This document shows positions 19,453 to 24,275 of a stretch of DNA of 24,275 nucleotides, in pieces. How positions within the stretch are numbered: position 1 is the first letter of the stretch; the number at the start of each line of letters is the position of its first letter. This DNA comes from Hepatocystis sp. ex Piliocolobus tephrosceles (lineage: Eukaryota > Apicomplexa > Aconoidasida > Haemosporida > Plasmodiidae): contig CABPSV020000161.1 in the NCBI GenBank assembly GCA_902459845.2, forward strand, positions 1,208 to 25,482, read 5' to 3'. Both the position numbers and the translations under genes were made by a program. The notes beneath the pieces are model-generated. The model had not been told where the DNA came from. It saw only the letters and a program-made list of their open reading frames with translations, and made no database searches.

Positions 19453-22014
19453 TTAATACCTTTTTGGTATGTTTTTAAGGAAATTTTGTATAATATTTTC
19501 TTCGTATGAGTGAGTTGCAATAATATGTTTATTTTGTTCATATAATAATTTAAAAAAGTTATATTTCGCAATTTTTAGCTCATAGGTATTATTTTTTGAA
19601 TTTATTTGTAAACTTTTGATTAACCATTGTTCTTTTAAAATTAAATAAATTATGTCAAATTTTATTATTATAGTTAAAAGATCAAATATATTTTTATGAA
19701 TAATATTATCGTCAATTTCTTTTAGTATGGTAATAATTTTATTAAATAAAAAATCGTGTATTAACGTTTTATACCATTCTTTATTCATACATTCAGATGA
19801 TATGATTTTGACCCATATATTTATTGCATGTTTTAATAAATTTGTATTAGAATGTGTACTAATTTTATTCATTGCTAGTAAATGAATGTTAGGGTTTAGA
19901 GTTAAAAATAATTTAGTATAATCCTTAAAAGAAAAAAAATAACCAAATGCTTTTATACCAACCACAAGTTTTTCATCATTTATATTATTTGTATCGTTTA
20001 TTATATATTCTATTATTTTTTTAATTAATATATTAGAATGTGCATTCATAAGGACATATAAATTGCTTTTACTTGGTTGAGCATCCGAAATTATTGAATT
20101 TAAAATGCTAGTATGTAAAAGTTCATCTTCTGAAAAATACAAATCGGTTAAAACTATATATAAAAAATAACAGTTTTCTAAAATTGAGTTAGAATAATAA
20201 GTTGTTTGTACTAATTTGTAGAATATTTCCAATACATTTATTTTTAATAATAAATCATTTTTAGAATATAAAATAATTAAATATTTATATAAATTTATTT
20301 TAGTCATATTATTTATATCCCTTTTTGTTAGATTATACTTTTGCATTTTGTTTTGTAAAATTATTGGATCCATTAAAGATAGCACGTAGTCGTTTATGTC
20401 GGTTTTGTCAGTTTTGTCAGTTTTGTCAGTTTTGTCAGTTTTGTCAGTTTTGTCAGTTTTGTCAGTTTTGTCAGTTTTGTCAGTTTTGTCAGTTTTGTCG
20501 GCGTTACCATTTTTTTCAGTTTTTTCAGTTTTGTCGGTTTTGTCGGTTTTGTCGGAGTTACCATTTTTTTCAGTTTTTTCAGTTTTGTCGGTTTTGTTGG
20601 TTTTGTCGGTTTTGTTGGTTTTGTCGGAGTTACCATTTTTTTCAGTTTTGTTTTGTCCAACACTATTATGTTTGCCATCGACATGCTCATGCTCATGCCC
20701 ATCACACGTAGAATTCCAATCTTGATCGTATCTTTTCATTAATTGCTCAAAATTTTTATCATTTTTATTACTCAGAAAATCGCTGTAATAATTTGTTTGT
20801 GTGTTTCCACTAAATATTTTACAAATAATTTCATTATTAGATTGTAAACATTCAGTTATAAATTCTATTAATCTTAAACGTTGTATATTATTCGATTGTT
20901 CAAGTGAATTTGTTAATTTTTTTAAAAAATAAAAATCAAAAATTTTTTTGATTTGTTTATTTTGATTTATCAAATATAATAATATTTTATTTGAATAATT
21001 AAAAGAACAAAGTGATTTACTAAATAGACATATTTTAATCATTTTTAGATGAACATTGTCATAACTTTCTCCATCATCTATTAAATATTTTTTTAAATTT
21101 CGTAAAGTAAATATTTGTATGTATATATTTTGCATAATTATACTTTTTAATAATAAATTATTATTATTTATATTTGAAAAGATCAGTTTCCTACCTAATG
21201 GCAAATTAAAAATACTTCTTATAATATATGCCATAACAATTAATGTTATTTCAATTATTTGTGATTTTTCCAAATCTAGGTTAACCAAAACAAATTTCTT
21301 TTCTCTTGTTTCTTCTGTTTCTCTTGTTTCTTCTGTTTCTACTGTTTCTTCCGTTGCTTCATTTCGTTCATTTTCTTCATTTCGTTCATTTTCTTCATTT
21401 CGTTCATTTTCTTCATTTCGTTCATTTTCTTCATTTCGTTCATTTTCTTCATTTCGTTCATTTTCTTCATTTCGTTTATTTTTTTCATTCCCTTCGTTTG
21501 TACTTGTTGTTGAAATTATATTAATTTTTGAAATTACATTATGTATTATTTCACTTTTACTGATATTATTGTTATTATTACCATTTGAATCAGTATATAA
21601 TGATATTAAAAAGTTATTTAAATATAAAAAAGCATTTTCTATTTTTTTTTCAAATACACCCTCATCTACATTATAGTCAAAATAATTTATTAAATAACTT
21701 TCAGTATTCTGGATGAAGTTTTCATCAAATGTTCTTAATTTTATATTTTTATTAAATATATCAGAATAATTTGTAGAAAATTCATCATCTGTGGCTAAAT
21801 AATCACTTTCTATTATATCTTCTTCAACATTACATTTTCCTATAGTTAAATTGTAAAAATAAAAATAAGAGTAAATTAATTTTTCTATGTTTATTTCCTT
21901 TTGAAACTTTAACAAATATTCTTTTGTAAACACTTGGTTGTAATACTTTTTTAAATCGTTAAAATCAAAAATTGTTTTATTATTTATATTCATTTTTGAG
22001 TTTTTTATGGACAT
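19453..22014 (-). CDS. Probable PSMD5/S5b-like proteasome assembly chaperone (helical repeat)
   Basis: This is a single coding exon of 853 residues. PSMD5 (yeast Hsm3) is an ARM/HEAT-like chaperone that binds the Rpt1 ATPase during assembly of the 19S base. The best resemblance is in the C-terminal third: NDLLLKINVLEIFYKLVQT (about residue 580-600) matches the conserved helix pair of PSMD5. VVGIKAFGYFFS and the final WLIKSLQINSKNN ... YELKIAKYNFFKLLYE follow in family order. Residues about 265-400 are also helical (RLRLIEFITECLQSNNEI). Two low-complexity insertions interrupt it: NEENER repeats (about 178-216) and KTD/EKNGN repeats (about 458-538). These account for part of the excess over the roughly 500-residue animal protein. 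The first ATG follows a C-rich context; the Met seven codons later (21993) has the A-rich context usual in Plasmodium and may be the true start. The assignment rests on recalled pattern similarity and could instead be a generic ARM-repeat protein. Confidence 0.62.
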   Translation of the reverse strand: MSIKNSKMNINNKTIFDFNDLKKYYNQVFTKEYLLKFQKEINIEKLIYSYFYFYNLTIGKCNVEEDIIESDYLATDDEFSTNYSDIFNKNIKLRTFDENFIQNTESYLINYFDYNVDEGVFEKKIENAFLYLNNFLISLYTDSNGNNNNNISKSEIIHNVISKINIISTTSTNEGNEKNKRNEENERNEENERNEENERNEENERNEENERNEENERNEATEETVETEETRETEETREKKFVLVNLDLEKSQIIEITLIVMAYIIRSIFNLPLGRKLIFSNINNNNLLLKSIIMQNIYIQIFTLRNLKKYLIDDGESYDNVHLKMIKICLFSKSLCSFNYSNKILLYLINQNKQIKKIFDFYFLKKLTNSLEQSNNIQRLRLIEFITECLQSNNEIICKIFSGNTQTNYYSDFLSNKNDKNFEQLMKRYDQDWNSTCDGHEHEHVDGKHNSVGQNKTEKNGNSDKTNKTDKTNKTDKTEKTEKNGNSDKTDKTDKTEKTEKNGNADKTDKTDKTDKTDKTDKTDKTDKTDKTDKTDKTDINDYVLSLMDPIILQNKMQKYNLTKRDINNMTKINLYKYLIILYSKNDLLLKINVLEIFYKLVQTTYYSNSILENCYFLYIVLTDLYFSEDELLHTSILNSIISDAQPSKSNLYVLMNAHSNILIKKIIEYIINDTNNINDEKLVVGIKAFGYFFSFKDYTKLFLTLNPNIHLLAMNKISTHSNTNLLKHAINIWVKIISSECMNKEWYKTLIHDFLFNKIITILKEIDDNIIHKNIFDLLTIIIKFDIIYLILKEQWLIKSLQINSKNNTYELKIAKYNFFKLLYEQNKHIIATHSYEENIIQNFLKNIPKRY
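20398..20652 (-). repeat. 9-bp (KTD) array with nested higher-order repeat
   Basis: On the plus strand, gtcagtttt units run about eleven times from 20398 to 20503, encoding TDK on the minus strand. Further copies then alternate with an EKTEKNGN block that appears three times. The structure is a 9-bp repeat inside a unit of roughly 60 bp. It lies between the helical segments of the PSMD5-like protein. Confidence 0.9.
21364..21482 (-). repeat. 18-bp repeat coding NEENER
   Basis: About six and a half copies of an 18-bp unit (plus strand ttcatttcgttcattttc) encode the acidic/basic hexapeptide ENERNE. They are followed by ATEETVETEETRETEETRE, itself a degenerate TEE repeat. Confidence 0.92.
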
Positions 22015-22052
22015 GTGTGAATGTATGTGTATAACATATATATTATTTTCAA

Positions 22053-22123
22053 CTGAAAACAGATATATTTTGTATTAGTAGATCAAGTATATTATAATGG
22101 GCGAGATATTGTAAACCCTGTAC
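22053..22123 (-). other. Candidate 5'-UTR intron upstream of the PSMD5-like gene
   Basis: Reading the minus strand, aagaacag|gtacag (donor GT at 22123-22122) is followed 71 nt later by the acceptor tctgttttcag (AG at 22054-22053). A TACTAAT branch-point match at 22080-22074 sits 22 nt before the acceptor. The acceptor is 38 nt upstream of the first ATG. The upstream exon in the matching phase has no ATG before an in-frame TAA, so this would be a leader intron and not a coding one. Confidence 0.5.
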
Positions 22124-22207
22124 CTGTTCTTTTCGCACACTCCCACGTTTAAAAAATGTAAAAACACAACAAATTAACGATAGTGCAAATTAAAAAAAAA
22201 AATAAAA

Positions 22208-22271
22208 ACTAGTGATAGTACAAACTAGTGAAAGTACAAACTAGTGAAAGTACAAACTAATGAGAATGTAA
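22208..22271. repeat. 16-bp tandem repeat, about four copies
   Basis: Three good copies of actagtgaaagtacaa are followed by diverged copies (actaatgagaatgtaa, then atagagagagtacaa). They lie about 200 bp upstream of the PSMD5-like start codon. Confidence 0.8.
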
Positions 22272-22771
22272 AATAGAGAGAGTACAAATTAATGAGTTTA
22301 TAAAGTAAACGGGCTAAAATAAAAAAGTAATTTTCTTTTTTTTTAAAAATATTAATCATATTAGTATATATAAACATAAAATAATAACAGAAATATGTAT
22401 GTTTCTGTAACACGTTTTATAACTATTTAGTAAATTGGGAAGCATGTAAAAAAAAAAAAAAAATAAATAAAAATAAAAACAAAAATAAATAAAATATATA
22501 AAAAATGTAAAATATATAAGAAATGTAAAATATAAGATATAAAATATATAAGAAATGTAAAATATATAAAAAAAATATATATATAATATATAAAAAATAA
22601 ATAAAAGGAACGATTGTTCAAAATATAAAATTTTAAAAAAAGGAAAAATGCATAGGAAAAGAACAATTAAAAAAAAAAAAAAAGTTCTTTTTTGAATGCC
22701 TTTATTATATATACATATATGTACGCTTCCTTATAAAATTAATTTAAAACATGTAAAAATTCGTCATACAG

Positions 22772-22820
22772 TTGACTATTGACTATTGACTATTGACTAT
22801 TGACTATTGACTATTGACTA
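22772..22820. repeat. 7-bp perfect tandem repeat, seven copies
   Basis: Seven perfect copies of ttgacta make a 49-bp array. A unit of seven shifts frame in every copy, which supports a non-coding location. Confidence 0.9.
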
Positions 22821-23061
22821 TAATGTAAACAGTTTTTTATTAAGTAAAAAAATAAAATACCATAAAAGAAATAAGTCTTAAAAGCTTCATAAGTGATGAA
22901 AGACAAAGTAGTAAATAGTTGCTCGTACTTTTTGTTTGTGACTATTTTTTGTATCAAATATAGTGAACAATTTTTGTTAATATACTTTTTGAAAACCCTT
23001 ATATAATATATGTAGCACACTATCAAAAAAAAAAAAAAAAAACAGCCTTTAAACAAAAAAA

Positions 23062-23226
23062 ATGTTGGTGAAAAAAATGTTGGTGAAAAAAATGTTGGCG
23101 AAAAAAATGTTGGCGAAAGAAATGCTGGCGAAAGAAATGTTGGCGAAAAAAATGTTGGCAAAAAAAATATTGGCGAAAAAAATGTTGGCAAAAAAAATGT
23201 TGGCAAAAAAAATGTTGGCAAAAAAA
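23062..23226. repeat. 15-bp minisatellite open on both strands
   Basis: Eleven copies of atgttggcgaaaaaa (variants ggtg, gcaa and gaaagaa) form a 165-bp array. On the plus strand it reads as MLAKK units from an ATG to a stop at 23263-23265; on the minus strand it reads as NIFFA units. No splice or homology evidence makes either frame a gene, so I call it a repeat. Confidence 0.85.
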
Positions 23227-23572
23227 AACGTTAGCAATCTTACTAAACCGGTTAAAAATGAATAGAATTTATAAAAATCAAAACACATAATATGATTAAG
23301 CCCTTTTTTTCAAATTAATTTTTTTAAAATATAAACACACAAAAGTGTTTTGCACTAACAACAAAATACAAAATGTTAAAAAAAAAAAAAAAAACAAAGA
23401 GCTATTACAGCTACTGATTTTTTATAGTCATTATTGTGTGATTCTTTTTCATTTTTTTTATTTCTTCATTTTGTCATCTTCTATTTTTTTTCTTTTTTTT
23501 TTATCGTACATACGCTTAATTATGTGAATAACAAATCGATTTGGTAATAAATAAATACAGACAAAAAGCTTA

Positions 23573-23610
<38 letters not shown>

Positions 23611-23675
23611 AAGAGTGGAAGAATGATGTAAATAGTTAAAAGAGGTCTACATATATACATAAACATATAAACGTA

Positions 23676-23719
23676 TACCGCATAATAAAGTTTAAACCGT
23701 ACCGTATAACAAGGTTTAA
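23676..23719. repeat. Pair of diverged 20-bp direct repeats
   Basis: The segments 23676-23695 (taccgcataataaagtttaa) and 23700-23719 (taccgtataacaaggtttaa) match at 17 of 20 positions. They are separated by 4 bp and are GC-richer than the flanking DNA. They could be paired binding sites or a decayed repeat. Confidence 0.6.
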
Positions 23720-23966
23720 GCAATTCTTGAAATAATTATAATATATTTTGTTAAGACATAATATATACTTATACATAAACCTTAATTTCATAAATTTGTT
23801 TAACATTACGATTTTTTGTAAAAGTTACCAAGATAATAGCCGCATTAGTAAAATAATATATTTTTTTTTTACTTTTTTGATAATTATACATAGAAAAAAA
23901 AGCTTAACATGGGGTCTATGTGTTATAATGTAAAATATACATTATAGTAAATAGAAAAATTATATG

Positions 23967-24038
<72 letters not shown>
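23967..24038. repeat. Uninterrupted 72-nt A tract
   Basis: Seventy-two consecutive A residues lie in the right-hand intergenic region. This is another candidate nucleosome-excluding poly(dA:dT) element, and its length may not be exact. Confidence 0.88.
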
Positions 24039-24039
<1 letters not shown>

Positions 24040-24231
24040 ATTTTTTAATGAATAAAAATTAAAAAAAAAATTACTATTTGTATCAAAAAAAAAAAAAAAA
24101 AAAAATTTTGATCATGGTTGGACTAATGTACCAAAATGACATAAATTTTTGTTAACAATTATATCAAAATAACTTAACGAAATGAGTTAACAAAGAACAG
24201 GTACTAAGAAAAAATGCATATTATTATTTAA

Positions 24232-24263
24232 GTGCGTAAAAAAAAAGATAGATAAATACGCAC
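24232..24263. other. 7-bp inverted repeat near the window end
   Basis: GTGCGTA (24232-24238) and TACGCAC (24257-24263) are perfect inverted arms around an 18-nt A-rich loop. They are GC-rich against the background. The element may be a paired transcription-factor site or a hairpin. Confidence 0.45.
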
Positions 24264-24275
24264 GTACATATTATA

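Larger units (their letters stand above)
22015..24275. other. Right-hand intergenic region
   Basis: About 2.26 kb with no exon I can support. It must carry the promoter and leader of the minus-strand PSMD5-like gene. It contains a 16-bp repeat (22208-22271), a roughly 16-bp taagaaatgtaaaata-type repeat (about 22490-22590), a 7-bp repeat (22772-22820), a 15-bp minisatellite (23062-23226), a 20-bp direct repeat pair (23676-23695 and 23700-23719), and poly(A) at 23967-24038. The open frames seen here come from repeats or homopolymers. Confidence 0.75.

Overview
The window looks like a piece of a nuclear chromosome from a malaria parasite, most likely Plasmodium falciparum or a close Laverania relative. 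The evidence is extreme A+T content, intergenic DNA dominated by poly(A)/poly(T) and (TA)n, exons coding for asparagine- and lysine-rich low-complexity protein, short introns ending in long T tracts plus AG, and A-rich start contexts. There is no bacterial-type operon, mobile element, CRISPR array, tRNA or rRNA that I can support. I see no defence or accessory 'system'; the interest lies in gene structure, repeats and a few compositional islands.

Layout, left to right. (1) 27-2702, plus strand: ESF1, a nucleolar pre-rRNA processing factor, recognised from its split conserved core and C-terminal NUC153 motif. (2) 2703-6194: about 3.5 kb of AT-rich intergenic DNA holding tandem repeats, an 85-nt T tract and an unusual GC-rich, hairpin-bearing island near 3010-3210. 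(3) 6195-15159, plus strand: a three-exon gene for a giant protein of about 2,811 residues. It has a continuous coiled coil of about 720 residues flanked by Asn-rich repeats; its function is not recognised. (4) 15160-16141: a convergent intergenic gap. (5) 18502-16142, minus strand: a four-exon gene, reconstructed here, for a protein of about 582 residues with an N-terminal charged helical part and an (AEKKE)n repeat; function not recognised. (6) 18503-19452: an intergenic gap. (7) 22014-19453, minus strand: an 853-residue helical-repeat protein resembling the 26S proteasome assembly chaperone PSMD5/S5b, with two repeat insertions and a likely 5'-UTR intron. (8) 22015-24275: intergenic DNA with several minisatellites, one of which is open on both strands, and a 72-nt A tract.

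The genes are separate eukaryotic transcription units and nothing suggests that they act in a common pathway. ESF1 belongs to ribosome biogenesis and the PSMD5-like protein to proteasome assembly; the other two are coiled-coil or repeat proteins of unknown role. Splice models were built by hand from reading-frame phase and splice-site motifs and have not been tested against RNA data.
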